Notes: a model not told the origin generated them from the letters alone. A DNA stretch of 64,000 nucleotides from Bog-756 sp963837805 (GCA_963837805.1 CAWIOU010000023.1:248001-312000), one strand, 5' to 3'; positions 1 through 9,492 are shown, numbered from the stretch's first letter. Numbers and translations are program-made.

Positions 1-1625
1 TCCAGGTTGTTCCGGTAGACGGTCTCCTCCAGGTTGGTGGTCCCGACGTTCTTGCCGGTGTTGACGTCGATCACGGTGAGGGCCTCGGTCCGATCGATGA
101 CCAGGGATCCGCCCGAGGGGAGGTAGACCTTGCGGTCGAGTGCCTTGTGCAGCTGCTCGTGGACGTGATAGCGCTCGAAGACGGGTAGGGGCTCGACCTC
201 GGGGTCGAAGTACTCGACCCGGTCGGCCAGCTCCGGATTGACCGCGCCCACGTAGTCGCGGACCTGCTCGTAGAGGGCGAGGTCGTCGATGACCACGGCC
301 CGGTACTCCCGGTTGAGCTCCTCGCGGATGACCCGCACGGCGATGGCCGGCTCGCGGTAGAGCAGCGCCGGTCCCTGTCCCTCGCCGGCCTTGGCGGCAA
401 TGGTCTGCCACTGCTCGACCAGGCGCTCGACGTCGTTGCCCAGCTCCTCGGCGCTGGCCCCGGCCGCCGCCGTCCGGACGATCAGGCCGTGCCCCTCGGG
501 ACGGATGGCGTCGACGATCCTGCGCAACCGCTTGCGCTCGGCGTCCTCGAGGCGCTTCGAGATGCCGTAGGCGGTGCTGTTGGGGACCAGGACCACGAAG
601 CGGCCGGGGATCGAGACCTCCTGGGTGAGCCGCGCCCCCTTGGCCCCGATCGGATTTTTGGTCACCTGGCACAAGATGGTCTGGCCCGGGCGCAACAGCT
701 GTTCGATGCGGGGCTGGCCGCCGCCGGATTCGACATCCTCGGTGTCGTAGCGGACGTCACCGTGGTAGAGGACGGCGTTCTTCGGCGTGCCGATGTCGAT
801 GAAGGCGGCTTCCATCCCGGGAAGGACGTTCTGGACCCGTCCCCGGTAGATGTTGCCGTCGATCTGGGTGGCGTCGTCGGACGCCCGGGAGATGTAGTGC
901 TCGACCAGGGTGCGCCCTTCGAGCAGGGCGATCTGGGTGGCCTCGGGCCGCACGTGCACGCAGATCATGTACCGCCCGACGGCCTTGCCCCGCCGCTCGC
1001 GCCCGCCGCGACGACCCTCGGCCCGCGGCCCGGCCGCCGGCGCCGCCTGGGTCCGGGCCGGGGCGGCGCCGTCGACGGGTGGGGTCGGACGCTGCCGGGA
1101 TCGTCCGCCGCCCCGCGATCGTCCCTGGTTGCGGGAGGCGGTCGGGGTGTCGGTCCGGCCGGCGGCCGAGCCCCCGCCGTTGGCCGTGGCCGCGCCGGTA
1201 CCGGCGTCGCCCACGGCCGGGCGCGCCGGCCGGCTGTCGCCGATCTTCGGACGCTCGGGGACCGGCCGGGGTGGTGGGCCGGCCGGGGTGGTGGTGCCGG
1301 TGGTGCCGGGGACCGGTGACGGTGCCGCCACCGCTGAGGCCGGGCCGGCGGCGTCGGGCTCCCGGTCGTCCTGGGCCCGCGCCCCGGGTGAGGTGGACCG
1401 GCCCCGTCCGCCCCGCGAGCCGCGCCTTCTGCGGCTGGGGGTGCGGGCCCCGCCCTCGACCTCCGGGCCTACCGGACCCGAGGTCGGGCTGTCGTCACCG
1501 CGTGTACCGTTTCCCGAGGCCGGCGACGTGCCGACCCCGCTGGACGTAATCGGAGTGGCAGTCGGGGGCGACCCCGGCGAATCCGCCGGGACCTCCACCG
1601 GTTGCCCGGTTGCTCCATCTGACAT
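1..1625 (-). CDS. rne: Ribonuclease E/G family endoribonuclease, 3' end beyond window
   Basis: Single-strand endoribonuclease of mRNA decay and rRNA/tRNA processing. Only the first ~541 codons are present; the gene leaves the left edge. The ATG at 1625 opens a disordered extension of ~210 residues rich in Pro, Gly, Ala and Arg (a run RRRRRG and RGG-like clusters), typical of actinobacterial RNase E. The S1-like RNA-binding part follows (GRVQNVLPGMEAAFIDIG), and near the edge the conserved catalytic segment LVIDRTEALTVIDVNTGK with the acidic residues that bind metal in RNase E. It is the last gene seen of a minus-strand run, 21 bases after the DUF2344 gene. RNase G is less likely given the long N-terminal extension. 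Confidence 0.93.
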   Translation of the reverse strand, partial: MSDGATGQPVEVPADSPGSPPTATPITSSGVGTSPASGNGTRGDDSPTSGPVGPEVEGGARTPSRRRRGSRGGRGRSTSPGARAQDDREPDAAGPASAVAAPSPVPGTTGTTTPAGPPPRPVPERPKIGDSRPARPAVGDAGTGAATANGGGSAAGRTDTPTASRNQGRSRGGGRSRQRPTPPVDGAAPARTQAAPAAGPRAEGRRGGRERRGKAVGRYMICVHVRPEATQIALLEGRTLVEHYISRASDDATQIDGNIYRGRVQNVLPGMEAAFIDIGTPKNAVLYHGDVRYDTEDVESGGGQPRIEQLLRPGQTILCQVTKNPIGAKGARLTQEVSIPGRFVVLVPNSTAYGISKRLEDAERKRLRRIVDAIRPEGHGLIVRTAAAGASAEELGNDVERLVEQWQTIAAKAGEGQGPALLYREPAIAVRVIREELNREYRAVVIDDLALYEQVRDYVGAVNPELADRVEYFDPEVEPLPVFERYHVHEQLHKALDRKVYLPSGGSLVIDRTEALTVIDVNTGKNVGTTNLEETVYRNNL

Positions 1626-1646
1626 CGAATTCCCTTCCCAAAATTT

Positions 1647-2465
1647 TCATGACGCACGCTCCAAGGCGGGCGCGGCGCGGTCGGCACCCGCGGTGTCCCC
1701 CCGGTGTTCGAGGGGCTCCTCGCGGATGCCGTTGCGCACGATCCACTGTTTCGTTCTGCATGCCCGGTCGAGTACCGGGACTCCCCATTCGTCGGCGCCC
1801 CACCCCGCCGACCCTCCGCCTTCGGCATGACCGGCCACGGCAATGAGACCGCGTACCAACTCCACGGGCCGGACACCGCGAGGTTGGGTGGCCAGCTCGG
1901 CCACCAGTTGGACCGACCCCTCGACACCGGATCCGAAACCCGATCCGGGGGCGTCGGCGACGGCCAGGGCCAGCACCGAGGGACGGAGATCGTCACGCTC
2001 CTGCCTGCCCTTGCGCTCGCGGACGATCGGGACCGAGGTGGCGTCCAGCAGCGAGGCAACGTCGCCTTCGAGCTGGGCCCTCGACACCCCGGTCACGCTC
2101 ATCTCCCACGAGCACGACGTGACCAGCTGCTGGAGGGAGCCGCGACTGCGGGCCACCGGCGCCGCCTCCTCGACGTCGATGCCGGCGGGCAGCAGGACGC
2201 TGAGTCGGGCCGGCAGCGACCTCACCTCGATGCCGGCCGTCTCGGGCCGGGCGTCATCGAGGTCCACGTCGAGATACTCGGCCAGGGACTCGCAACCGGT
2301 GGGCAGCGCCAGCCCGAAGCTGAGCTGGGGCCGGGGGGAGAACCCCGCCGAATAGGCCAACGGAAGGCCGGCCCGGCGCAGAGCCCGTTCCCACATCCGG
2401 GCCACATCGCGCTGGCTGGTGAAGCGGATCTTGCCGAGCTTGGCGAAGCGAAGGCGGACACGCAT
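1647..2465 (-). CDS. TIGR03936-type (DUF2344) radical SAM-associated protein
   Basis: A 272-residue protein opening with MRVRLRFAKLGKIRFTSQRD, the hallmark start of the DUF2344/TIGR03936 family, followed by the family segment AGFSPRPQLSFGLALPTG. Function is not established; in other genomes it is encoded next to, or fused to, the TIGR03960 radical SAM protein and close to RNase E/G and ribosomal protein L21/L27 genes. Here its ATG lies one base after the stop of the radical SAM gene, so the two are almost certainly translationally coupled, and rne follows. It is probably the RNA- or protein-handling partner of that enzyme (inference). Confidence 0.85.
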   Translation of the reverse strand: MRVRLRFAKLGKIRFTSQRDVARMWERALRRAGLPLAYSAGFSPRPQLSFGLALPTGCESLAEYLDVDLDDARPETAGIEVRSLPARLSVLLPAGIDVEEAAPVARSRGSLQQLVTSCSWEMSVTGVSRAQLEGDVASLLDATSVPIVRERKGRQERDDLRPSVLALAVADAPGSGFGSGVEGSVQLVAELATQPRGVRPVELVRGLIAVAGHAEGGGSAGWGADEWGVPVLDRACRTKQWIVRNGIREEPLEHRGDTAGADRAAPALERAS

Positions 2466-2466
2466 C

Positions 2467-4554
2467 TCAGCCTCTCCCCTCCCCGACCCGCAACGCGGCA
2501 TCCTCTTCCGGCCCCGGGGCCGGACCGGCACCCGATGGCACCGTAGTGAGAAATCGTACCGGTACTTGACCTCCGGTTGAGAGATCCTGGCCCGTGCCCT
2601 GGCTTCCGCCGGCCGGCGGCACCGCCGAAGCGACCACGTGTTCGATTCCGAATCCGGTGCAGGCCCCGCAGTCGTAGCAGGGGGTCCACCGGCAGTCCTC
2701 GAGGCCGTGGTTGGCCAGGGCGTCCACCCAGTCCTGCCACAGGAAGTCACGGTGGAGTCCGGCCGAGAGATGGTCCCAGGGCAGGATCTCGTGCTCGGTC
2801 CGGTGGCGGTAGACGGCGTCCTCGAGCGAAAACCCGTGGTCGGCGAGGGCGTCGGTCCATCGCTGGAGGTCGAAGTGCTCGCTCCACTCCTGGAAGGTGC
2901 CTCCGCCGCGCCAGACCTGCTCGATGACCGGCCCCATCCGCCGGTCACCCCGGCTGACCACGCCCTCGACGGCTGTGGCCTTGGGATCGTGCCACCGGAT
3001 GGTCAGCCCCCGCACCGGGCGGGCGGCGTCCCGCAGGAGATGGATCTTGCGGGTCAGCTCCTCGATGGTGTTCTGCCCGAACCATTGGAACGGGGTCTGC
3101 ACCTTGGGCACGAACCCGCCGACCGAGGCGGTGACGGTGACCCCCTTGTGGTATCGCCGCCCGATGGCCACGCACTGCTTGGCCAGCTCGACGATGCCCA
3201 GGGTGTCCTCGTCGGTTTCGGTGGGCAGCCCGATCAGGAAGTAGAGCTTGACCCGCTTCCACCCCTGACTGAAGGCGGCGTCGACGGCGGCGTAGAGATC
3301 CTCCTCCCGGATCAGCTTGTTGATGACCTGGCGCATCCGCCAGGTCCCGCCCTCGGGGGCGAAGGTGAGGCCGGTCCTCCGGACCCGCTGGATCTGGGCC
3401 GCCGTCCCCACGGTGAAGGCGTCGACCCGCAGGCTGGGGAGGCTGACCGACACCTGGCCCGAGCAGGACGGATCGTCGATGATCGAGGTCACCGTGTCCT
3501 CGATGCCCGAGTAGTCGGCGCTGGACAGCGAGGTCAGGGCCACCTCGTCGTACCCGGTACGGGCCAGTCCGTCCATCACCATGGTCTGGACCTGGTCGGC
3601 CGGCCGCTCCCGCACCGGGCGGGTGATCATCCCGGCCTGACAGAACCGGCAGCCCCGGGTGCAGCCGCGGAACAGCTCGACGTTGAGGCGGTCGTGCACG
3701 ACTTCGATGAGGGGGACCAGCTGCTGTCGGGGGTAGGGCCAGGCCCCGAGGTCGGCGATGGTCCGTTTCTCCACCCGCTCGGGGGTGTCGTCGAACCGGG
3801 GGGTGATCCCGGCCAGTCGGAGGGGGGCCGGTCGGTCGCCGTCGACCGGGTCACCGACCCCCGTCGGAGGTTCGTAGCGCGCCTCGTAGCACGCCGGGAC
3901 ATAGACACCGGGCACACGTGACAGCCTCCGGAGCAGGGTCTCCCTCGATCCCCCGTCGGCGGCCGAGCCGGTCGTGCCGGCCCGCTCGGCCTGGTACGTG
4001 GCCATCACGTCGTTGATCTCCCCCACCGCCTCCTCGCCGTCACCGAGGACGAAGCAGTCGACGAAGTCGGCCAGGGGCTCGGGGTTGAAGGCGCAGTGGC
4101 CCCCGGCCACCACGACCGGGTGGTCGGGGGTGCGGTCGGCGGCGTGGACCGGGACCCGGGCCAGATCGATGAGATTGAGGACGTTGGTGTAGACCAGCTC
4201 GGCGGACAGGTTGAAGGCCAGCACATCGAAGGACCCGGCGGCCAGGTGGTTCTCGAGCGAGAACAAGGGCACGTCAGCGGCCCGCATGGCCGCCTCCATG
4301 TCCCCCCAGGGGGCGTAGGCCCGTTCGGCCACGGCGTCGTCCCGCTCGTTGAGGATCTCGTAGAGGATCTGGAGCCCCTGGTTGGGCAGGCCGATCTCGT
4401 AGGTGTCCGGATAGATGAGCAGCCACGACACGGCCGAGCCGGCGTGTTCGGTCACCTGGGCTCCCAGTTCTCCGCCGATGTAGCGGGCCGGCTTGGTGAC
4501 CTGGGCCAGCAGGGGTTCGACACGTGGCCAGAGGGACTGCATCTCCCGCGACAT
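2467..4554 (-). CDS. TIGR03960-type B12-binding-like radical SAM protein
   Basis: A 695-residue protein. Residues ~40-180 resemble a B12-binding Rossmann domain (YPDTYEIGLPNQGLQILYEI; VVVAGGHCAFNPEPLADFVD). The radical SAM cluster is CTRGCRFC (Cys298, Cys302, Cys305), a CX3CX2C motif that binds the 4Fe-4S cluster cleaving S-adenosylmethionine. A Cys-rich tail (CRWTPCYDCGACTGFG) may hold a further metal site. The substrate is unknown. The family co-occurs with DUF2344 and RNase E/G genes, both directly downstream here, which suggests an RNA or ribosome modification role (inference). Start: ATG at 4554, 38 bases after the mrdA stop. The frame stays open far upstream, but that part is antisense-like sequence over mrdA. 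Confidence 0.88.
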   Translation of the reverse strand: MSREMQSLWPRVEPLLAQVTKPARYIGGELGAQVTEHAGSAVSWLLIYPDTYEIGLPNQGLQILYEILNERDDAVAERAYAPWGDMEAAMRAADVPLFSLENHLAAGSFDVLAFNLSAELVYTNVLNLIDLARVPVHAADRTPDHPVVVAGGHCAFNPEPLADFVDCFVLGDGEEAVGEINDVMATYQAERAGTTGSAADGGSRETLLRRLSRVPGVYVPACYEARYEPPTGVGDPVDGDRPAPLRLAGITPRFDDTPERVEKRTIADLGAWPYPRQQLVPLIEVVHDRLNVELFRGCTRGCRFCQAGMITRPVRERPADQVQTMVMDGLARTGYDEVALTSLSSADYSGIEDTVTSIIDDPSCSGQVSVSLPSLRVDAFTVGTAAQIQRVRRTGLTFAPEGGTWRMRQVINKLIREEDLYAAVDAAFSQGWKRVKLYFLIGLPTETDEDTLGIVELAKQCVAIGRRYHKGVTVTASVGGFVPKVQTPFQWFGQNTIEELTRKIHLLRDAARPVRGLTIRWHDPKATAVEGVVSRGDRRMGPVIEQVWRGGGTFQEWSEHFDLQRWTDALADHGFSLEDAVYRHRTEHEILPWDHLSAGLHRDFLWQDWVDALANHGLEDCRWTPCYDCGACTGFGIEHVVASAVPPAGGSQGTGQDLSTGGQVPVRFLTTVPSGAGPAPGPEEDAALRVGEGRG

Positions 4555-4592
4555 CTTAGGGCCGCCAGGACCGGGGCCCGACCGGGGCGGCC

Positions 4593-6728
4593 TCAGCCGC
4601 CGGGCGGGGCCGTCGTGGTCGTCGTCGAGGGACCGGTGCCCGATGCCGGGGCGGTCGTGGTGGTGGTGGTCGGGGCCGAGCCGGGGAGGGGCAACGCCTT
4701 CGTCGTCTGCACGATGCTCTGCCCGGGGGGGATCCCCGGTGCCGAGACCGGGTGGGTGGCCAGGTAGTCGAAGATGGACCGGACCACCGGGGCCGCCGCC
4801 GTGGCCCCGAAGCCGGCCTGGTCGATCACGCACACCACCACGTACTGGGGGTCGGCGGTCGGGCCGAACCCGACGAACCAGCCGGTGGGCTCCTTGCCGA
4901 TCTCGCTGTCGGCGGTGCCGGTCTTGCCGGCGATGCCGCCCGGGAAGTCGAGGCCCTGGAAGGCCTGGTAGGCGGTGCCGCTCTGGTTCTGGACGGCACC
5001 GGTGAACCCGGTGAGGAGGGCGTCGTAGGTGGTCGGCGGCAGGTTGACGTGGCCGGTGACCTTGGGGGTGAACCGTTTCACCACCTTGCCCGACTGGGAA
5101 ACGACGGCCGCCGCCACCTGGGGGGCGTACCGGGTGCCGCCGTTGGCGAACGTGGAGTAGGCCACGGCCTGTTCGATGGGGGTGATCACGGTCGCCCCCT
5201 GGCCGAAGGCCATCTCCATGTTGTCGCCGGTGTACCAGGTGGTGTTGGGGAATCCGGTCGGGCTCATGGCGTGGAGCTTGAGCCGCTCGGCCTGGCTGTC
5301 CACCCGGCCCTGGGCCTCGCCGGGCAGGTCGATGCCGGTCAGCTCGCCCAGCCCGTACTGGGCGGCCTGGTTCTGGATCGGGGTCTGGCCGTAGGTGGCG
5401 CTGTCGTCGTAGAAGAGGGCGCCCAGGTTGTAGAAGAAATCGTCGCTCGACACGGTGAGGGCGGTCGAGATGTTGATCTCGCCGAAGCCGCCGTCGCCCT
5501 CGCTGTTGTGCAGGGTACAGGTGGTGCTGTGGTACTGGCACCCCGGCGCGGTATAGGTCCCGGTGTCGTCGAAGGAGTCGTTCAGATTCCAGAGTCCGGT
5601 GTCGAGGGCGGCGGTGGCCGTGTTGAGCTTGAAGGTCGAGCCCGGCGTGTACAGCCCGTCGATGGCCCGGTTGATCAGTGGCTCGTTGTTGGCCGGATTG
5701 GACAGGGCCGCATAGTTGGCGGTCGAGATACCACCCACCCACACCGACGGGTTGTAGGTCGGGTAGGAGGACATGGCGTAGACGGCGCCGCTATGCGGGT
5801 CCATGACGATGGCCGCACCACCGGTGGCCGCCGGATAGCAGCCGGTGTCGTTGTTGCACTTGGGATCGATGGTCTTGCGGAGGGCCAGGATCTGGGCGGC
5901 CAGGGCGTTGTCCGCCACCTGCTGCAGGCCGGTGTCGATGTTGGTGACCAGGTTGTCGCCGGCCTTGGCCGGCGTCGTCTTGAGGGTGCCCCTGACCTGG
6001 CCCTCGGGGTTGACCTCCAGCTCCTGTCGCCCCGGGGTGCCTCGCAGCTCGGATTCGTACTGGTACTCGAGGCCGGACTGCCCGAAGGCGTCACCGGCCT
6101 GGTAGCCCTGGGCGGCCCGGGACTTGAGCTCGGTGCTGTTGATGGTGCCCACGTAGCCGAGGGCCTGGGCGGCCGGGTAGCCCATCTGGGCCGGCCCCGG
6201 CATCTCCTGCTGCGGGTAGTTGCGCTGGGTGGTGGCCACCGACTTCACCCCGGGGAACTCGCTCTGGTGCTCCTCGATGTAGAGGATGGTGCTCAAGGGG
6301 GCGTTGGACAGGACCGGCACCGGTTTGTACAGGCTGTACTGGGGGTCGGCGATGGTGGCCTTGACCTGGGCGGTGGTCTGCCCGAAGAGGGCGGCCAGGC
6401 GACCGATCACCGCCGGCTGCTGGATGGCGGTGATCCGGGACAGGGTGATCTGCTCGGTGACCACGTTGTTGACCAGGGGGTTGCCGTAACGATCGAGGAT
6501 CAGGCCCCGGACCGGGGCCACCTGCACCGCCCGGATCTGGTCGGCGTTGGCCGCCTGGGCCGCGGCCGGAGCCTGGAGCACGGTGAGCGCCCACAACCGG
6601 AGGCCGAGGAGGCCGAACAGGCCGAGCACCACCAGGGCGATGACCCGGATCCGCAGTCCGGGCCGCGAGGTGCTGGTGTCGGGGGCGTCGAGCATCGCCT
6701 CCATCGAGAATCGGGTCTTCTGCCGCAT
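4593..6728 (-). CDS. mrdA: Peptidoglycan D,D-transpeptidase (penicillin-binding protein 2)
   Basis: Class B transpeptidase that cross-links peptidoglycan in the rod (elongasome) complex. The 711-residue protein has one N-terminal membrane anchor (residues ~28-50), a dimerisation domain beginning VAPVRGLILDRYGNPLVNN, and the transpeptidase domain: STFK (Ser364 nucleophile, Lys367), SSD near 427-429 in place of SxN, and KTGTADS. A Ser/Thr/Pro tail ends the protein. It follows mreD in the mre block. An in-frame GTG at 6827 would add 33 basic residues; neither start has a strong ribosome binding site, so the ATG at 6728 is provisional. The usual partner gene rodA is not adjacent. Confidence 0.92.
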   Translation of the reverse strand: MRQKTRFSMEAMLDAPDTSTSRPGLRIRVIALVVLGLFGLLGLRLWALTVLQAPAAAQAANADQIRAVQVAPVRGLILDRYGNPLVNNVVTEQITLSRITAIQQPAVIGRLAALFGQTTAQVKATIADPQYSLYKPVPVLSNAPLSTILYIEEHQSEFPGVKSVATTQRNYPQQEMPGPAQMGYPAAQALGYVGTINSTELKSRAAQGYQAGDAFGQSGLEYQYESELRGTPGRQELEVNPEGQVRGTLKTTPAKAGDNLVTNIDTGLQQVADNALAAQILALRKTIDPKCNNDTGCYPAATGGAAIVMDPHSGAVYAMSSYPTYNPSVWVGGISTANYAALSNPANNEPLINRAIDGLYTPGSTFKLNTATAALDTGLWNLNDSFDDTGTYTAPGCQYHSTTCTLHNSEGDGGFGEINISTALTVSSDDFFYNLGALFYDDSATYGQTPIQNQAAQYGLGELTGIDLPGEAQGRVDSQAERLKLHAMSPTGFPNTTWYTGDNMEMAFGQGATVITPIEQAVAYSTFANGGTRYAPQVAAAVVSQSGKVVKRFTPKVTGHVNLPPTTYDALLTGFTGAVQNQSGTAYQAFQGLDFPGGIAGKTGTADSEIGKEPTGWFVGFGPTADPQYVVVCVIDQAGFGATAAAPVVRSIFDYLATHPVSAPGIPPGQSIVQTTKALPLPGSAPTTTTTTAPASGTGPSTTTTTAPPGG

Positions 6729-6876
6729 TCTCGGCTGCTTGGGGCTCTTGGCCTGGGTCTTCCGCTCCCGCTCGGGGCGGGCGAACCGGCGGGAGCCCTT
6801 CAAGGGGTGGCGGAGGGACCGGTTCACGGGGTACCAGTATCCCAACCCCGGGCCGGCCCGGGTACGCGGTCCCCGA

Positions 6877-7413
6877 TCACCGAGACCCCGAGGAGAGGGC
6901 CGAGGTGGGGACCCCCTCGATCGACGCCGCCGGCAACGCCCAGGTGACCAGCCGGAGTGCGGGGATGGCCAGGACGGCGTTGGCCACCGACACCACCACG
7001 ATGATCCGGAGGAGGTCGACGTGGAGCATCTGGGGTTGGCCGAGGACGGACCCGAGCACGGCGTAGAGGCCCTCGTAGGCTGCGCTCCCGACCAGCGCGG
7101 CCACCGGCGGCAACCACAGGGCCGACCGGTTGAGGGCCAGGGTGGCCACTCCCACCCCGAACCCGACCAGGCTCCCGACCAGCGCCGACAACCCGAACGG
7201 CGTGGGCAGGAACAGGTCGGCCACCAGGCCGGCCCCGAATCCCATCGTCGCCCCCCGGGCCGGGCCCCCGGCGATGCCGGCCACGATGGGGAGCAGCACC
7301 ATGATGTCGGGGTGCACCCCTCCCACCCGGAGGTCAAGCACCAGGGTCTCCTGGAGGGTCACGAACAGGAGCACCACCAACACGACCCGGGCCGCATCCC
7401 GAGCCGTCATCAT
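6877..7413 (-). CDS. mreD: Rod shape-determining protein MreD
   Basis: A 178-residue integral membrane protein, mostly hydrophobic (five to six predicted membrane segments) with the MreD-like stretch HPDIMVLLPIVAGIAGGP followed by a Gly-rich FGAGLVADLFLPTPFG. MreD links MreC and the wall-synthesis enzymes to the MreB filament. It lies between mreC and mrdA on the same strand, the usual order. Two ATG codons are possible at 7413 and 7410; the first is used. The 64-base gap to mreC shows no gene. Confidence 0.88.
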   Translation of the reverse strand: MMTARDAARVVLVVLLFVTLQETLVLDLRVGGVHPDIMVLLPIVAGIAGGPARGATMGFGAGLVADLFLPTPFGLSALVGSLVGFGVGVATLALNRSALWLPPVAALVGSAAYEGLYAVLGSVLGQPQMLHVDLLRIIVVVSVANAVLAIPALRLVTWALPAASIEGVPTSALSSGSR

Positions 7414-7477
7414 CGACGGGCCACCGCCTGCGCCCCGCCCGGTTCCGACCGATGGAGCCGGCGCGACGGGACCGCCG

Positions 7478-8314
7478 TCACGAGGACGGACCCCAGAGCA
7501 CGACGGACACGTACCGGAGATGGGCCAGATCGGCCAGCGGCTCGAGCTTGACCGATTCCTCCGACGAGGTGGCCCCGGTCTTGGTGGCGACCACGCTGGC
7601 CACCGGGATGCCACCCGGATAGCTGGCGCCCTGGAGCCCGCTGGTGGTGAACACCTCGCCGACCGGGAGCGGCGTGTTGTTGGGCACCAATTGGGCGGAC
7701 AGCGGCTTGCCCGCGCCCTGCCCGTTGAGCACGGCCAAGTTGCCGTCCGACCCGTAGCGGACCCCGACCGAGGACTGGCCGTCGGTGATCAGCCGCACCG
7801 TGGCCGAGCTGTGGTTGGCTTGGACGACCTGCCCGATCAGCCCGCCGGACCCCACGACCGGCATGTTCAGCTGCACCCCCTGGTCCCGGCCGACGCTGAT
7901 GTCGACGGTGGCGGCGAAATCGCTGGAATCGAAGTCGGAGACCTCGGCCGGCACCGTCTGCAGGTTGCCGACGAAGGGCAGCGAGGAGAGGGCGCTCAAC
8001 TGCTTCAAGGCCTGGGCGGCGTCCTGTTGTGACGCCTGCTGCTCGCGCAGCTGGTCGAGCTCCTGCTGGAGCTTCTGGTTCTGCTGCCGGACCGCTCCGT
8101 AGTGGACCGACCCGGCCAGGAAGCTGCCGATCGGCTCGATGATGTCGTCGATGCCGCTCCGGACCGGGGAGAAGGCGTCGGCCGCCACCGACTTCACGCC
8201 CGAGGTGATCCGATGGAATCCACCGCGGGCGTCAAGGGTGATGATGGTCACCGAAGCCAACAGCAACAGGAGCAGGGTGGTACGGGGGCGGCGGGACCGC
8301 CGCGCCTTGGCCAC
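7478..8314 (-). CDS. mreC: Rod shape-determining protein MreC
   Basis: A 278-residue bitopic protein: short basic N-terminus (KARRSRRPR), one membrane helix (about residues 12-25), a Gln-rich coiled coil (QQNQKLQQELDQLREQQASQ, residues ~80-100), then the beta-barrel periplasm-facing domain with VDISVGRDQGVQLNMPVV and GLIGQVVQANHSSATVRLIT. MreC scaffolds the elongasome and contacts PBP2. The GTG start at 8314 has a GGAGGG ribosome binding site about ten bases upstream; no other start has comparable support. It is 22 bases downstream of mreB. Confidence 0.92.
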   Translation of the reverse strand: MAKARRSRRPRTTLLLLLLASVTIITLDARGGFHRITSGVKSVAADAFSPVRSGIDDIIEPIGSFLAGSVHYGAVRQQNQKLQQELDQLREQQASQQDAAQALKQLSALSSLPFVGNLQTVPAEVSDFDSSDFAATVDISVGRDQGVQLNMPVVGSGGLIGQVVQANHSSATVRLITDGQSSVGVRYGSDGNLAVLNGQGAGKPLSAQLVPNNTPLPVGEVFTTSGLQGASYPGGIPVASVVATKTGATSSEESVKLEPLADLAHLRYVSVVLWGPSS

Positions 8315-8336
8315 GGGTGACGTGCCCTCCGGACGC

Positions 8337-9370
8337 TCAGCGGGCCGATGAGGTGATGAGGACCTGCTTGAGGGCCTCGAACTCCTCGAGGCACTGGCCA
8401 CTGCCGATGGCGACGCAGTTGAGGGGATCGTGGGCCACCACGATGGGCATGCCCGTCTCCTGGGTGAGCCGGCTGTCGAGCCCGTGCAGCAGCGCGCCGC
8501 CACCGGTCAGGACGATGCCCTGCTCCATGATGTCGGCGGCCAGCTGGGAGGGGTCCGGTCGAGGGTGACCTTGACCGCGTCCACGATGGCGGCCACCGGC
8601 TCGTCGATGGCCTTGCGGATCTCCTGGGTCGAGATGACCACCGTCTTCGGGAGCCCGGTGACCAGGTCACGGCCGCGGATCTCGGCATGGAGCTCTTCTT
8701 CGAGCTCGTAGGCGGATCCGAGGGCGATCTTGATCTCCTCTGCGGTCCGCTCACCGAGGGCCAGGCTGTACTCCTTCTTGACGAAGGAGACGATGGCTTC
8801 GTCGAGCTCGTCACCGCCGATGCGGATCGACTGGCTGGTCACGATCCCACCGAGGGAGATCACCGCCACCTCGGTCGTCCCACCGCCGATGTCGACCACC
8901 ATGTTGCCCGTCGGCTCGTGGACCGGGAGACCGGCTCCGATGGCCGCCGCCATCGGCTCTTCGATGATGTATGCCTTGCGGGCACCGGCGTACTCTGCGG
9001 CCTCCATCACGGCGCGCTGCTCCACGCCGGTGATTCCCGACGGGACGCAGATGACCATGCGGGGCTTGGCGAACCGGCGCTGGTGCACCCGGTGGATGAA
9101 GTACCGGAGCATCTTCTCGCAGATCTCGAAGTCGGCGATGACGCCGTCCTTCAGCGGACGGATGGCCTGGATGTGGCTCGGGGTCCGGCCGATCATTCGT
9201 TTGGCCTCGGCGCCGACGGCCAGCGGCCGTCCGTCCTTCACGTTGACGGCGACCACGGAAGGTTCGTTGAGCACGATGCCCCGGCCGCGTACGTAGACCA
9301 GCGTGTTGGCCGTGCCGAGATCGACCGCCATGTCACGGCCGAGAAGTGAGAAACCATTGTCGCGGATCAG
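8337..9370 (-). CDS. mreB: Rod shape-determining protein MreB (one-base frameshift as read)
   Basis: Actin-like ATPase whose filaments guide lateral wall synthesis. The sequence has DLGTANTLVYVRGRGIVLNE (phosphate 1), VVDIGGGTTEVAVISLGG (phosphate 2) and, after a frame change, GIVLTGGGALLHGLD (adenosine motif). The frame breaks near 8546, where TPPELAADIMEQG is expected: one base appears to be missing in the CCCAGCTGG stretch. Restoring it gives 344 residues, the normal length, so error is likelier than decay. The first ATG (9331) has no ribosome binding site and lacks the usual FSLLGRD lead-in; a CTG at 9370 in the same frame adds it and sits seven bases after GGAGGAG. Confidence 0.9.
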
Positions 9371-9401
9371 AGATGCACTCCTCCGTCAATTGGTGTTCGG
9401 G

Positions 9402-9464
9402 GTTGCGTCGGTGTCGGGGTACGTCGTCGGGACTGCGTCGGTGTCGGACTGCGTCGATGTCGGG
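9402..9464 (-). repeat. Imperfect ~16-bp tandem repeats in the mreB leader
   Basis: Roughly four degenerate copies of a unit reading CCGACACCGACGCAGT on the minus strand, one of them shortened. They lie just upstream of mreB, between its ribosome binding site and the inverted repeats farther up. No protein in this stretch is convincing. They may be part of the mreB untranslated leader. Confidence 0.6.
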
Positions 9465-9476
9465 CCAATTCAGGAA

Positions 9477-9492
9477 AGGTGTGAACACACCT
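9477..9492. promoter_or_regulatory. 16-bp inverted repeat AGGTGTG-AA-CACACCT
   Basis: A perfect seven-base inverted repeat with a two-base centre, too tight for a good hairpin and therefore more like a dimeric regulator's operator. It lies between the ndk stop and mreB, about 105 bases upstream of the mreB start. The binding protein is unknown. Confidence 0.4.

Noticed and set aside
4752..6947. 731-codon open frame on the plus strand opposite mrdA
   Set aside because: It mirrors mrdA's third-position GC bias, has no recognisable domain and reads as Gly/Val/Arg-rich filler. Similar long antisense frames occur opposite folC/clpX (11296-13422), kdpD (54174-55619, 56949-58250), surE (35741-37657) and the 38.5-40.6 kb hydrolase genes, for the same reason.
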